From Gammaproteobacteria bacterium 13_2_20CM_66_19 (GTDB lineage Bacteria; Pseudomonadota; Gammaproteobacteria; Steroidobacterales; Steroidobacteraceae): a stretch of 60,668 nt of DNA. Positions within the stretch are counted from its first letter, which is position 1. The number at the start of each line of letters is the position of its first letter. Below are positions 43,597-51,895 of this stretch, piece after piece. The notes under the pieces were generated by a model. It saw only the letters and a program-made list of their open reading frames with translations. It ran no database searches and was not told where the DNA came from. The translations under genes and the position numbers were made by a program. The stretch lies in NCBI GenBank assembly GCA_001914695.1, contig MNCZ01000017.1, positions 1 to 60,668 on the forward strand, in the 5' to 3' direction.

Positions 43597-44502
43597 ATGA
43601 GTGGAGCGCACGGACACCATCAACATCATCACTCGGAGAGCGCGAGCCAGCGGCGCCTGTGGCTGGTGCTGGGCGTGCTCGCCACCTTCACGGCCGTCGA
43701 GGCCGTCGGAGGCTTCTGGGCCAATTCCATCGCCCTGCTCGCGGAGGCCGCGCACATGCTGGCGGACTGCGGGGCACTCGTCCTCGCGGTGGTCGCGATC
43801 GGGGTGAGTCAGCGCCCGGCGCGGGCGGACCGCACCTACGGACACCGGCGCTACCAGCCACTGGCCGCCTACACCAACGGTCTCATCCTGCTGGCGATCA
43901 CCGTCGGCGTGGTGACCGAGGCGCTGCGCCGTCTGGTGGCACCGCCCCCGGTCGACGGCGGCGTGATGCTGGCGGTGGCAATCCTCGGCGGCGGCGCGAA
44001 TCTCGCGGCGCTGCTGGTGCTATCGGGCGGAAGCTCTCTCAACGAGCGCGGCGCGCGCGCGCACGTGCTCAGCGATCTGCTCGGGGCGGTGGCGGCCATA
44101 CTCGCGGGCGGCGTCATTCTCGCCTTCGGCTGGCTGCCGGCGGATCCGCTGCTGTCGCTCGCGGTGTCGGTCTTGATTCTTCGCTCAGGCTGGCAGCTCA
44201 CGCGCGATTCCGCGCACGTGCTGCTCGAGGGCGCGCCGGCCGGTTTCGACGTCGGCGCCGTCGAGCGGGAGCTGCGCGACATGCCGAGCGTGCGCGGGGT
44301 TCACCACGTGCACGCCTGGTCGCTGACCGGGGACACGCCGATGGTGACGCTGCACGCGGAGCTCACCGAGGACGCGGACCGGCGAACCGTGCTGCTCGGA
44401 ATCAACGAGCGCCTGCGCCTGCGCTTCGGCATCGAGCATGCGACCGTGCAGTTCGAGGAGGGGGAGTGCGTCGCGCCCGTCGAGGGCTGCCACGACTCCT
44501 GA
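43597..44502 (+). CDS. Cation diffusion facilitator (ZitB/CzcD-like metal exporter)
   Basis: Inner-membrane divalent cation/proton antiporter of 301 residues with six transmembrane helices and a C-terminal cytosolic domain. A His-rich N-terminus (GHHQHHH) precedes the first helix. Transport-site residues are in EAAHMLADCGAL (helix 2) and HVLSDLLGA (helix 5), a His-Asp pattern typical of zinc transporters. The cytosolic domain contains VHHVHAWSLTGD, also metal-binding. It starts directly after the HD-domain gene, so it may be expressed with the iron-dependent oxygenase pair; whether it exports Zn, Fe or Mn is not decidable. Confidence 0.9.
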   Translation: MSGAHGHHQHHHSESASQRRLWLVLGVLATFTAVEAVGGFWANSIALLAEAAHMLADCGALVLAVVAIGVSQRPARADRTYGHRRYQPLAAYTNGLILLAITVGVVTEALRRLVAPPPVDGGVMLAVAILGGGANLAALLVLSGGSSLNERGARAHVLSDLLGAVAAILAGGVILAFGWLPADPLLSLAVSVLILRSGWQLTRDSAHVLLEGAPAGFDVGAVERELRDMPSVRGVHHVHAWSLTGDTPMVTLHAELTEDADRRTVLLGINERLRLRFGIEHATVQFEEGECVAPVEGCHDS

Positions 44503-44537
44503 GGGCGATTGTGGCGGGTGAGCTGAGCGCGATCCGC

Positions 44538-45176
44538 TCAGAGCAGGCCGTCGAGGTGATCGAGGTCGTTGATGACGCGCCAGCGCCCGCCGCCCTTCTC
44601 GACCCGGGCGCGCCAGTCGTCGAGCCGCGAGAGATACTCGCGGGGATCGAAGTTATCCGAGTGCAGCTTGGTCACGTTGAGCGCGACTACCTCGAAGCCG
44701 TGCAAGTCCATCGGGATGTTGCGCACGTAGCCCTTCGCCAGATCCTCCTTCATGTCCGAGAAGATGAGGATCTCCTTGCGGCCCGTGTGCTTCTCGTTCA
44801 GGAACTCGATCGCCTGCAGCAAGCCCCCCGTGATGTCGGTGAAGGCCGCGGGCCGTGATTCGCCGACGAAGCTCTCCACGCGGCTCGCGAAGGCACGCTT
44901 CTGCCGGTTGGTGCTGCTCGGGCGGTCGTCGAAGGACGCCTTGGCAATGATGTTCTTCTCGCTGAAGCTCCCGGCGTCGATGCGCGCCACCGCGATCGAG
45001 TCGAGCGGCTGCAGGCGCGAGAGCGCGTACAGGACGATCTGCTCCGCCTTGTTGAGCTGCCGGTTGTAGGAGCCGGAGGTATCGACCAGCAGGTACACGC
45101 CGGTACTGTGCGGCGCCGAGGCCCCGCACGAGGCGAGCGCCGTGGCGGCGGCCACTAACAGGGCCCGCGTCCTCAC
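44538..45176 (-). CDS. VWA-domain lipoprotein
   Basis: Predicted lipoprotein of 212 residues. The GTG start at 45176 overlaps the stop of the membrane-protein gene (GTGA) and gives a signal peptide VRTRALLVAAATALASC with a clear lipobox; the longer frame would bury it. The rest is a von Willebrand factor A domain with the MIDAS motif DTSGS, the Thr in FTDITGG and the Asp in IFSDMKED, so divalent-metal-dependent protein binding is expected. The C-terminus (LSRLDDWRARVEKGGGRWRVI) is helical. It is the last gene of the three-gene minus-strand envelope set. I know of no characterised homologue with this arrangement. Confidence 0.8.
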   Translation of the reverse strand: MRTRALLVAAATALASCGASAPHSTGVYLLVDTSGSYNRQLNKAEQIVLYALSRLQPLDSIAVARIDAGSFSEKNIIAKASFDDRPSSTNRQKRAFASRVESFVGESRPAAFTDITGGLLQAIEFLNEKHTGRKEILIFSDMKEDLAKGYVRNIPMDLHGFEVVALNVTKLHSDNFDPREYLSRLDDWRARVEKGGGRWRVINDLDHLDGLL

Positions 45177-46627
45177 GGCCGCGCCCCCCGCAAGGAGCGG
45201 CCCTCTCCCGAGGGTCCACGCGAGCCCTGCGGGCCCGCCGCGGGCTCGCTGGCGGCCATGCGCATCTCGATCCACAGCGGCACGAACAGCGGCAGGTCAT
45301 AGAGGCGCTGGGCCAGACCGCCGACGTGCCGGAAGCCGTTGCCCAGGACGCGCAGCAGCAGCGCCAGAGCCCGCAGGATCCCGATGGCGATCAGGCCGAC
45401 GACCGTGCGCAGCGAATGCACGAAGGTCTCGAGCGGGATCGCGACGAAGACGAGCGCGAAGGGGAGCACGAAGCCCATGCCCATCTGCGCCGCGGTGGTG
45501 ATCCACATATGGCCGCTCAGCATCGTGTCGGTGGCGTCGCCGCGCAGCAGGGCGCTGGTCGCGAGCTCGTCCTTGAGCAGCAGCTCGCGCATGTAGGCGA
45601 GTCCCGCCTCGACGCTCGCCATCAGCAGCAGGATCGTGAAGGTGACCATGATCATCCGCACGCGCATCTTGTCGGAGAGCGCGCCGATCACGGGGAACAG
45701 TCGCGTGATGCGCAGCGACTCCATGAGGAAGAGTCCCATGGAGATCTCGACCATGATGATGACGAGCGCCGCGATATCCGCGGTACGTAACACCCCGATG
45801 AAGCTCGTCCCGCCGACCATCTCGGCCATGGGGCGCGCGATGAGCGTGAAGTTGACGGCCGCGCCGGCCGTGGCAACGGCGAGCACCAGCAGCGAGACGA
45901 AGAAGTACACGATCGAGGAGGAGGACAGCACCGAGACCGCGCGATCCTCGCCGCGCACGATCGCCTCGTACTCTTCCATATGCCGATCGATCGTGAGCGC
46001 CCGCGCAATGACGCTCTCGACGCTCTTGGCCACGTGCCCGAGAGTTTCCGTAACCAGGCGCCAGTCGGGCATCATCCGCCGCAGCAGCGAGTGCCGCTCG
46101 CCGCTCGACTTGCGGTAGGCGCCCATCGCCTCGGAATGCGACTTGACCATCGACTTGTGGATGTCGGAGAGAATGTCGGCGCCGGCGTTGCGCGCGTCGA
46201 TATTCGCGACCACCTTTACCGCCTGCGCCCAGCCCGGCACCTCGGGGGGCACTTCGACGGCCTTCGCCTGCTGCTCCTCCATGCGGATGATCGCCTCGGA
46301 GAGCCGGCGGTGCAGCTCGGGATATCCGGCGAGATCCTTGCGGACCGTGTCGCCGACGCGCGTGAACTCGCGCTCGACGATGCGCTCCTTGGCCTCGCGC
46401 CCGGCCGCCAGCAGCACGTCGCGGTTGCGCGCCGCGAGCCGCTGCTCCGCGTGCGCCACCGAGTGCGAGGCCAGCCGCAGGCCCTTCGAGAGCGCATTGG
46501 CGGTGGCGGAGATCGCCTGGTGAGCCGTGCCGCGCGCGAGATACAGCGCGGTCACCAGCAGGATGAACAGGATGCTCGCGGACACCGCGGGCCATGGCGT
46601 GAACGCCAACAGAGTCGTGATGGACAT
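45173..46627 (-). CDS. Polytopic inner-membrane protein with large soluble helical domain, unknown family
   Basis: Protein of 484 residues that I do not recognise. One N-terminal transmembrane helix (about 6-30, AVSASILFILLVTALYLA) is followed by a soluble, helical stretch of about 205 residues (SVAHAEQRLAARNRDVLLAA, RRLSEAIIRMEEQQAKAV), then about five membrane helices between 245 and 455 (YFFVSLLVLAVATAGAAV, AALVIIMVEISMGLFLMESL, MIMVTFTILLLMASVEAGL, MGFVLPFALVFVAIPLE, VVGLIAIGILRALALLLRVL) and a short basic tail. ATG 46627 with GAGAG upstream is preferred; ATG 46654 is possible. It overlaps the VWA lipoprotein gene by 4 bp, implying a complex. Confidence 0.7.
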   Translation of the reverse strand: MSITTLLAFTPWPAVSASILFILLVTALYLARGTAHQAISATANALSKGLRLASHSVAHAEQRLAARNRDVLLAAGREAKERIVEREFTRVGDTVRKDLAGYPELHRRLSEAIIRMEEQQAKAVEVPPEVPGWAQAVKVVANIDARNAGADILSDIHKSMVKSHSEAMGAYRKSSGERHSLLRRMMPDWRLVTETLGHVAKSVESVIARALTIDRHMEEYEAIVRGEDRAVSVLSSSSIVYFFVSLLVLAVATAGAAVNFTLIARPMAEMVGGTSFIGVLRTADIAALVIIMVEISMGLFLMESLRITRLFPVIGALSDKMRVRMIMVTFTILLLMASVEAGLAYMRELLLKDELATSALLRGDATDTMLSGHMWITTAAQMGMGFVLPFALVFVAIPLETFVHSLRTVVGLIAIGILRALALLLRVLGNGFRHVGGLAQRLYDLPLFVPLWIEMRMAASEPAAGPQGSRGPSGEGRSLRGARP

Positions 46628-46732
46628 AAGTTTGTGACTCTCGTGCTCGGCCATTATTGGGGAGCGGCCGACAGGGTGAAGGCGGGGGGTTGCGACTGTC
46701 AACGCGCCCGGCGTCGCGATTTGACGCCACTG

Positions 46733-46785
46733 TTATGTCACATGCGGGCCTCGCGCTCCGCGGTCGCCGCTCAAGGGGATTATGT
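46733..46785. repeat. Two TTATGT motifs upstream of the membrane-protein gene
   Basis: TTATGTCA at 46733 and TTATGTCG at 46780 (ACATAA when read with the minus-strand genes) lie in the 226-bp gap between the membrane-protein gene and the upstream lipoprotein gene. The same 6-mer is found four more times in the next gene gap (48034-48285). The rest of this gap shows nothing else recognisable. It may be a shared regulator half-site. Confidence 0.5.
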
Positions 46786-46853
46786 CGTGACGCAGTTCAC
46801 GCCCCGTCCAGTTCACAGTTTCATACTACGCCGCGGAGATAAGGCCGCGCAGC

Positions 46854-47990
46854 TCAGCCGCGGCGCGCGCGTCCGAGCGCGTAGCCGGCCGCAAACGGCA
46901 GACCGAGCAGCACTAAGGCGAGCACGGTCACGAGCAACAGCATCTCGCGCGCGAGGCGGCGCGCCTCGTCCCCGGAGGATCGCACGACGCGCTCGGCTAT
47001 CGCGGCCGCATCCTGCGCGAGCGCCCGGCGCTCAGCGTCGGCGGCGGCGACGACCGCCTGGCGCTCGACGCGCACGTCCGCCGCCAGCGCCTCGCGCTCG
47101 GTGCGTAGCGCTTCGATCATCCGGGCCGACGAGGAGTCGACCCGCTCGAGCACATCGAGCACGCTGCGGCGAACCTCGCCGATGGTCTCGTGCAGGAGCT
47201 GCGGCGCATGCTCCGCGGCCTGCGACGCCGTGGCGAGGCGCTCGTCGAGCTGACGGAGCGCCGCGCGGATGTCGTCGCCGGAGTATCCCGCCTCGCGCAG
47301 CGCCAGCTGGGTTCTCCAGAGCGTCTGCAGAGCGAGCGCGTCGCTCGACATCTTCAGCCGATCCGAGACATCCGTCATGGCCTCGGGAATCGTGCCCATG
47401 GAGTCGACCAGCCGCGCTCCGCCGCCGTGAGCCGCGCTCCACAGCTCGAGGACCGAGGGGCGCACGAACTCGAGGCTGGCGAGCGGCTGATCGCGAACGT
47501 AGGCGTCGACGAATCGCTGATACTGGTCGAATTCATTGGATGCGGTGAGGCGGCGCGCCAGTGCCTGCGCCTCCTTGTCGAGCTCGCCGGCGAGCGCGAC
47601 GGCGGTCTCCTGGTGCGAGCCGAACAGCTCGCCGCCGGCCTGACCCGGCGACAGGAACGCGCGCATCTGCGCCGTGAGCGCCCAAGTATCGAGCAGGGAC
47701 ATCATCGGGGAGATGCGGCTCGCCGCGCGCTGACTCTCGGTCGCCGCCGCAATCTTCCAGCGCAGCGCACGGGTGAGCACCTCGGGATCGGTCTCGCCCG
47801 CGCCCATGTCGTCGGCGCACTGGCCGACCGCGGCGATGAAGTGATAGGAGAATTCCCGTGTCAGAATGCGCGCGTTCAGGTCGCGATTGGAGAGCGGGCG
47901 CTCCGGAGTCTTGAGCGAGACGAGCGAGCAACCCGCCACGCACACCGCCGCGGCCAGGATCGCCGGCAGGCGCAGGCCCATGAAAACCAT
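46854..47990 (-). CDS. Lipoprotein with coiled coil and C-terminal membrane helix, possible envelope tether
   Basis: Protein of 378 residues, not recognised. The N-terminus is a lipoprotein signal with lipobox CVAGC (lipidated Cys at about 21, Ser at +2, outer-membrane type). A helical domain follows, then a long coiled coil at about 265-345 rich in Glu, Arg and Ala (RRSVLDVLERVDSSSARMIE, TEREALAADVRVERQAVVAA), and the protein ends with a hydrophobic helix MLLLVTVLALVLLGLPFAAG and a basic ARRG tail. Lipid anchor at one end and transmembrane helix at the other would allow it to span the periplasm. ATG 47990 and ATG 47981 are both possible. It precedes the membrane and VWA genes on the same strand. 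Confidence 0.72.
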   Translation of the reverse strand: MVFMGLRLPAILAAAVCVAGCSLVSLKTPERPLSNRDLNARILTREFSYHFIAAVGQCADDMGAGETDPEVLTRALRWKIAAATESQRAASRISPMMSLLDTWALTAQMRAFLSPGQAGGELFGSHQETAVALAGELDKEAQALARRLTASNEFDQYQRFVDAYVRDQPLASLEFVRPSVLELWSAAHGGGARLVDSMGTIPEAMTDVSDRLKMSSDALALQTLWRTQLALREAGYSGDDIRAALRQLDERLATASQAAEHAPQLLHETIGEVRRSVLDVLERVDSSSARMIEALRTEREALAADVRVERQAVVAAADAERRALAQDAAAIAERVVRSSGDEARRLAREMLLLVTVLALVLLGLPFAAGYALGRARRG

Positions 47991-48374
47991 GTGTGTGCTC
48001 ACTTTTTCTGCAAGCCTACACAACGACGCGATGTTATGTAAACGCGTCCGGCCATTATGTAAGGGCGGCGAAACGATTATGTCAGCGTGCGGCCGGTGCC
48101 GCCGGCTGCAAGCGCTTGCACTCTCGCCGCGGCGGGGCATCGTCGGGCTTTTAGCTTGAACCTCGCGGTGTTACGAGGGTCTCAGCCGATGGATGTCCGA
48201 AGTGACTCCGCGGTGCGACGGCGCGCCATTGCCCGCCGAAACTGTGATGATGCTCACTTGCGCGCCACCGCATAGCGGGTTATGTATCAACCGCGCTCCG
48301 CCCAGCGTAAGTCACGCTGAAGCGGGCTCGCTGCCGGAGGGAGGAGACGGCCGCGGTTTTCAAGGAGGAATCTG
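47991..48374. promoter_or_regulatory. 384-bp gap with an array of TTATGT motifs
   Basis: No coding region is convincing here. TTATGT occurs at 48034, 48055 and 48077 (spacing 21 and 22 bp, about two helical turns) and again at 48280; the first two read TTATGTAA, the third TTATGTCA. The three-copy array ends 44 bp upstream of the lipoprotein gene start on the minus strand, a good position for activator or repressor binding on one DNA face. The fourth copy is 90 bp before the small plus-strand gene. An inverted repeat CCTCG/CGAGG lies around 48162-48178. Confidence 0.55.
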
Positions 48375-48623
48375 ATGAACAATCGAGCCATGCGTGCAGC
48401 GTGCAGCGACCTGCCGGCCCCGCCGGCCGGCGTGGCGGGCGCCGCAGACCCCCGCTCGCTTCTCGTCGACAGCGCCATCAGCCATGCAGAGAAGCTGAGA
48501 AGGGTGTTGCAGCTGGAGGAGTGGATCAACGGCACGCCGGACACACCGATGTTCGAAGCGACGCGCCGCAGCTGGCAGGAGCAGCGCGAGCGGTTGCTCG
48601 GCGAGCTTCATCTCGGGAACTGA
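48375..48623 (+). CDS. Small conserved-looking protein, unknown function
   Basis: Predicted 82-residue soluble protein of unknown family. A strong ribosome binding site AAGGAGGAA lies 6 bp before ATG 48375, better than most in the window, which is the main reason to accept it. The first 25 residues are Ala/Pro-rich and probably disordered; the remainder is helical and charged (SAISHAEKLRRVLQLEEWIN and RSWQEQRERLLGELHLG) with an HxxKLRRVLQLEEW heptad-like pattern. No signal peptide or membrane helix. It ends 2 bp from the convergent methyltransferase gene. Confidence 0.65.
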   Translation: MNNRAMRAACSDLPAPPAGVAGAADPRSLLVDSAISHAEKLRRVLQLEEWINGTPDTPMFEATRRSWQEQRERLLGELHLGN

Positions 48624-48625
48624 GC

Positions 48626-49462
48626 TCACACCTGCGGTCGTCGCGCGTAGAGCGACACCGTCGGGGAAGCCAGGTAGAAGAAGAACTTCCCGCGAGCGCG
48701 CCTGCCATGGGCTGGAGCCATCCAGCGCAGGGCAGCGCGCAGTCCCGTCATCCGCGCCGGGTCCATCAGATCGAGGCGGTCATAGACCTCGAGGTTCATT
48801 TCCCGCAGTACGCGCGAGAGTTGCGGATAGGAAAACCAGTTCACCGCAGGATAGTCCGTGTAGTTAACCAGGTCGCGGCGATGTTTCATGATCCAGGCGA
48901 GGACGCGGTCGCGGACCGGTCCCGGTAGCCACGGATAGAAAGGAAAGTGATTCACTTCGCCCTGAAACGGGTGATAGCGGTTTGAGGTGTGAAGCAGTAG
49001 GACTCCACCCGGAGCCAGCATGCGAACGGCTTCATTCACTGCCGCGCGCCAGTCCGGAACATGCTCGAGGAGGGAATTCAACGTCACGACGTCGAATTCA
49101 CCGATGCTCCGGGGCAGTTGGGTCGCATCCGCCACGATCGCTTCGAACAGGCTGGTTCCGGCCAGACCCTCCCGGCGGAGCGCTCGAGCGATGAAATCCG
49201 GATCGAAGTCGACGCCGCTGACCTTGCAGCCGCGAGCCACCCAATGCACGCTCCAGGCGCCGGTTCCGCATCCGATGTCCAGAACGCGCAGCGGCGTGCG
49301 CTCCGGCAGCAATCGCCTGAAACGCTCATACTCGCGACTGAACTCCTGCGGGTCACCCGGCGGCCCTATCGCGATCCTGTTCTGCGCGAGGTAGGCCGTG
49401 CGTATTTCGCCGGCGGCTGAAGCGAACGCGGAGGGATCATTGATGGGGGATGGAGCATTCAT
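48626..49462 (-). CDS. Class I SAM-dependent methyltransferase
   Basis: Methyltransferase of 278 residues with a Rossmann-like core. Motif I is VLDIGCGTGAWS, followed by the acidic strand end in VSGVDFDPDFI and the post-motif LNSLLEHVPDWRAAV (motif II) and LAPGGVLLLHTSNRYHP (motif III). The architecture resembles UbiG/Methyltransf_11-type enzymes that methylate small molecules or glycans. The C-terminal part contains WMAPAHGRRARGKFFFYLA, of no known meaning. It stands alone between the small gene and the LysE-type exporter, so the substrate cannot be predicted. Confidence 0.82.
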   Translation of the reverse strand: MNAPSPINDPSAFASAAGEIRTAYLAQNRIAIGPPGDPQEFSREYERFRRLLPERTPLRVLDIGCGTGAWSVHWVARGCKVSGVDFDPDFIARALRREGLAGTSLFEAIVADATQLPRSIGEFDVVTLNSLLEHVPDWRAAVNEAVRMLAPGGVLLLHTSNRYHPFQGEVNHFPFYPWLPGPVRDRVLAWIMKHRRDLVNYTDYPAVNWFSYPQLSRVLREMNLEVYDRLDLMDPARMTGLRAALRWMAPAHGRRARGKFFFYLASPTVSLYARRPQV

Positions 49463-49566
49463 GGAGCCCTCCCAGCCCCGTTCATGCTAGTGAGGCCCAA
49501 AGACCCCCGACACAGCAGATCCCTGGGTCAACCCTAGTTCATTCGGCCCATGGGGCTAGCCACCGC

Positions 49567-50202
49567 TCAGATGCTTCTGCGAGCGAGTGCCGTCCATAGG
49601 CCGGCGGCGGAGAGGAGCGACCCGCCGCTGATATGGAAGATCCGCCGTGCGTTGCCGGTGGCGAGCAACTGGGCGGCGTAACCCGCGAACGCCGTGTAGA
49701 GCGCGGCATTCACGATCGCGAGTGTCACGAACGTGACCGCCAGGATGAGCATCTGGGCTGCGGCAGGGGCTGCGGTATCGACGAATTGGGGCAGAAATGC
49801 CATGTAGAAGATGATTCCCTTCGGGTTCGTCGCCGTGACGCCGTAGGTGTTGAGAAACAGCCTGCGACGGGAAACGCCAACCGGCGTGGCGGCAGAACCG
49901 GCCGTCGCCTTGGCGAGGCCGGTGCGAATCATCTTCACACCGAGATAGACGAGGTAAGCGCCGCCGGCTGCTTTGACCAGCGTGAAGGCCATCGAGGAGG
50001 CGGCCAGCACGCTCCCCAGGCCGAGGAGCGAAAAGGCAAGCGCGGTCGAGTCTCCGAGCGCGACGGCGGTGACGAGGGGAATGGCGGCCCTGCGCCCGTG
50101 CGTGACCGAGTAGCTGATGACCGTCAGGATCGTCGGGCCTGGAATGACCAACAGGACCGCCGAGGCCGCGGCAAATGCGAGCCACGATTCAACGGGGATC
50201 AT
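49567..50202 (-). CDS. LysE/RhtB-family amino acid exporter
   Basis: Inner-membrane exporter of 211 residues with about six transmembrane helices. Family wording: the N-terminal PGPTILTVISYSVTHGRRAA, the second segment AAGGAYLVYLGVKMIRTG, and NPKGIIFYMAFLPQFV in the middle. Members export amino acids such as homoserine, threonine or lysine. Interestingly homoserine-type metabolism is suggested elsewhere in the window, but at a distance of 35 kb no link can be claimed. The ATG 50202 start gives the normal length; the gene is divergent from the HAD phosphatase gene. Confidence 0.88.
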   Translation of the reverse strand: MIPVESWLAFAAASAVLLVIPGPTILTVISYSVTHGRRAAIPLVTAVALGDSTALAFSLLGLGSVLAASSMAFTLVKAAGGAYLVYLGVKMIRTGLAKATAGSAATPVGVSRRRLFLNTYGVTATNPKGIIFYMAFLPQFVDTAAPAAAQMLILAVTFVTLAIVNAALYTAFAGYAAQLLATGNARRIFHISGGSLLSAAGLWTALARRSI

Positions 50203-50312
50203 CGCCGTGCTCCTGGTCTTACCCGATGCCAGAGTCCCCTGGCAGCGCGTATCCTCACGCTATCCGGTGACAAACTGAATAACAAGGGTCGAACGATACG
50301 GGTGAGTCGCGT

Positions 50313-50972
50313 ATGAGAGGACTGATCTTCGACCTCGACGGCACCCTCGTCGACACCGTCTATGCGCATGTCTTTGCGTGGCAGCGCGCGTTCGCCGAGG
50401 CAGGACTTGCCATCGAGGGCTGGCGCATCCACCGCCGCATCGGCATGAGCGGCGGCCTGTTCGCGCGCGCCGCGGCGCGCGAGCTCGGGCACGCCATCGA
50501 CGGCTCGGCGGCCGAGGATCTGCAGCGGCGGCACGGCGAGCTGTTCCGCGAATTCCTCCCCGAGCGGCGTCCACTCCCCGGAGCGGTGGAGCTGCTGAAA
50601 GACCTGCGTCGGCGCAAGATCGCCTACGGAATCGCCACCTCAGGGCGACGCCCGGAAATCGATCGCTCCCTCGAGGTGCTCGGTATCGGGGACGATGTCG
50701 TGGTGGTCGATCGGGGCGATGTCGCGCGCGCCAAGCCCGAGCCGGACCTCTTCCTCGCCTGCCTGAAGCGCCTCGGGATTGCGGCGGGCGAGTGCTACGT
50801 GGTCGGGGATGCGGTCTGGGATCACCTCGCGGCGCGGCGTGCGAGCGTTCTCAGCGTTGGGTTGCTGAGCGGCGGCTACGGCGAGAGTGAGCTGCTGAGC
50901 GCCGGAGCCTTTCGCGTCTATCGCGATCCTGCGGAGCTCCGTCGCTCGCTCGATGAGCTCGGGTTGCCGTAG
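50313..50972 (+). CDS. HAD-superfamily phosphatase (phosphoglycolate-phosphatase-like)
   Basis: Haloacid-dehalogenase-type hydrolase of 219 residues. Motif I FDLDGTLVDT carries the nucleophile Asp, motif II is the Ser in IATSGRRPE, motif III the Lys in RAKPEPDLFL and motif IV VGDAVWDHLAA. The helical cap between about 15 and 80 places it in subfamily IA with phosphoglycolate and beta-phosphoglucomutase-like enzymes. The start ATG 50313 has weak ribosome binding features. The convergent GST gene ends 23 bp away. The physiological substrate is unknown. Confidence 0.87.
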   Translation: MRGLIFDLDGTLVDTVYAHVFAWQRAFAEAGLAIEGWRIHRRIGMSGGLFARAAARELGHAIDGSAAEDLQRRHGELFREFLPERRPLPGAVELLKDLRRRKIAYGIATSGRRPEIDRSLEVLGIGDDVVVVDRGDVARAKPEPDLFLACLKRLGIAAGECYVVGDAVWDHLAARRASVLSVGLLSGGYGESELLSAGAFRVYRDPAELRRSLDELGLP

Positions 50973-50995
50973 CTCACCGCTCGGGTCGCGGTAGC

Positions 50996-51724
50996 TCACC
51001 GGTCGAGCTCCGGGTAATGCCGGAACAGGTCCTCGTTGTTGAAATCCAGCCGACGGCCGGATGCCGCGTAGCGCGCAATGCGCGGCCGGTCGAACACCGC
51101 CTGGTGCAGCGCGCGCAGCCGCGGGCGGCGACGAAGCGTGCGGGCGCTGGCTGACGGGAAGGCGTATTTGAGACCCGCGATCACCTGCGCCATGGACAGG
51201 TCCGCGTAGCTCAGGCGTGCCCCGACCATCCACGGCCGGCGCGAGCCATTCAGCTCGAGCACGCGCTCGAAGTAGCCGAGGAACTTCGGCAGACGCACGG
51301 CGAGGAAGTACCGGGTGCGCCGCTTCGCCTCCGCCTTCTGCTCCTCGTACGCGTAGCCGTCGCCGAGCGGGTGGTGGGTGTCGAAGATCTCGACGTAGAA
51401 ATCGAGGATCGTGAGCGCAAGCTGATGCGTCCAGAGTCGCCCTGGCTCGTCCCTCGGCGCGAGCTTCAACGGGCCGCCGAGAAACAGCAGGATGTTCGGC
51501 GTCTGAGCGATGAGCTGCCGGCCGGCCCTGAGAATCGGGGGCGCAAAGGGCGGGCGCCGGACGCCTGAGGTCCCGAGCACTCTCAAGATGGCGGGCACGC
51601 CGCCGCCCTGCGCCTCCGGGACCGCCGCCATGTCGAGGTAACGAGCGCCGGCCTCCTCCAGGGCGAGCCGCACGAATTCGGCGCGTCCCTGGATGCCGGG
51701 CCAGTAAAAGAGCTCGTAGGTCAT
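50996..51724 (-). CDS. Glutathione S-transferase
   Basis: Cytosolic GST-like protein of 242 residues. The N-terminal thioredoxin-like domain starts YELFYWPGIQGRAEFVRLAL, with the catalytic Tyr probably in ELFYW, and the cis-Pro/Glu-Ser region that normally reads QSxAI is represented by LIAQTPNILLFLG. The all-helical C-terminal domain contains PWMVGARLSYADLSMAQVI, the conserved N-capping and hydrophobic staple region. The GGGGGA 5 bp before ATG 51724 supports the start. A long same-frame extension upstream into the divergent kinase gene is spurious. The insert at about 30-75 is longer than in standard GSTs. Confidence 0.85.
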   Translation of the reverse strand: MTYELFYWPGIQGRAEFVRLALEEAGARYLDMAAVPEAQGGGVPAILRVLGTSGVRRPPFAPPILRAGRQLIAQTPNILLFLGGPLKLAPRDEPGRLWTHQLALTILDFYVEIFDTHHPLGDGYAYEEQKAEAKRRTRYFLAVRLPKFLGYFERVLELNGSRRPWMVGARLSYADLSMAQVIAGLKYAFPSASARTLRRRPRLRALHQAVFDRPRIARYAASGRRLDFNNEDLFRHYPELDR

Positions 51725-51895
51725 GAGGTCCCCCGTGGCGTCCCGGGCGATCACGCTCCGGACTGTCGTCGATTGGATACAGTACCGTATCACGGAGCAT
51801 GGGCCGTGCGGTTCCCCCCGATGGAGGTCTACGGCATGTCGCGGATTCACGGCAGGGCTCCGCTGACTGATAATGACGCTACCCAGGGAAGGGCC

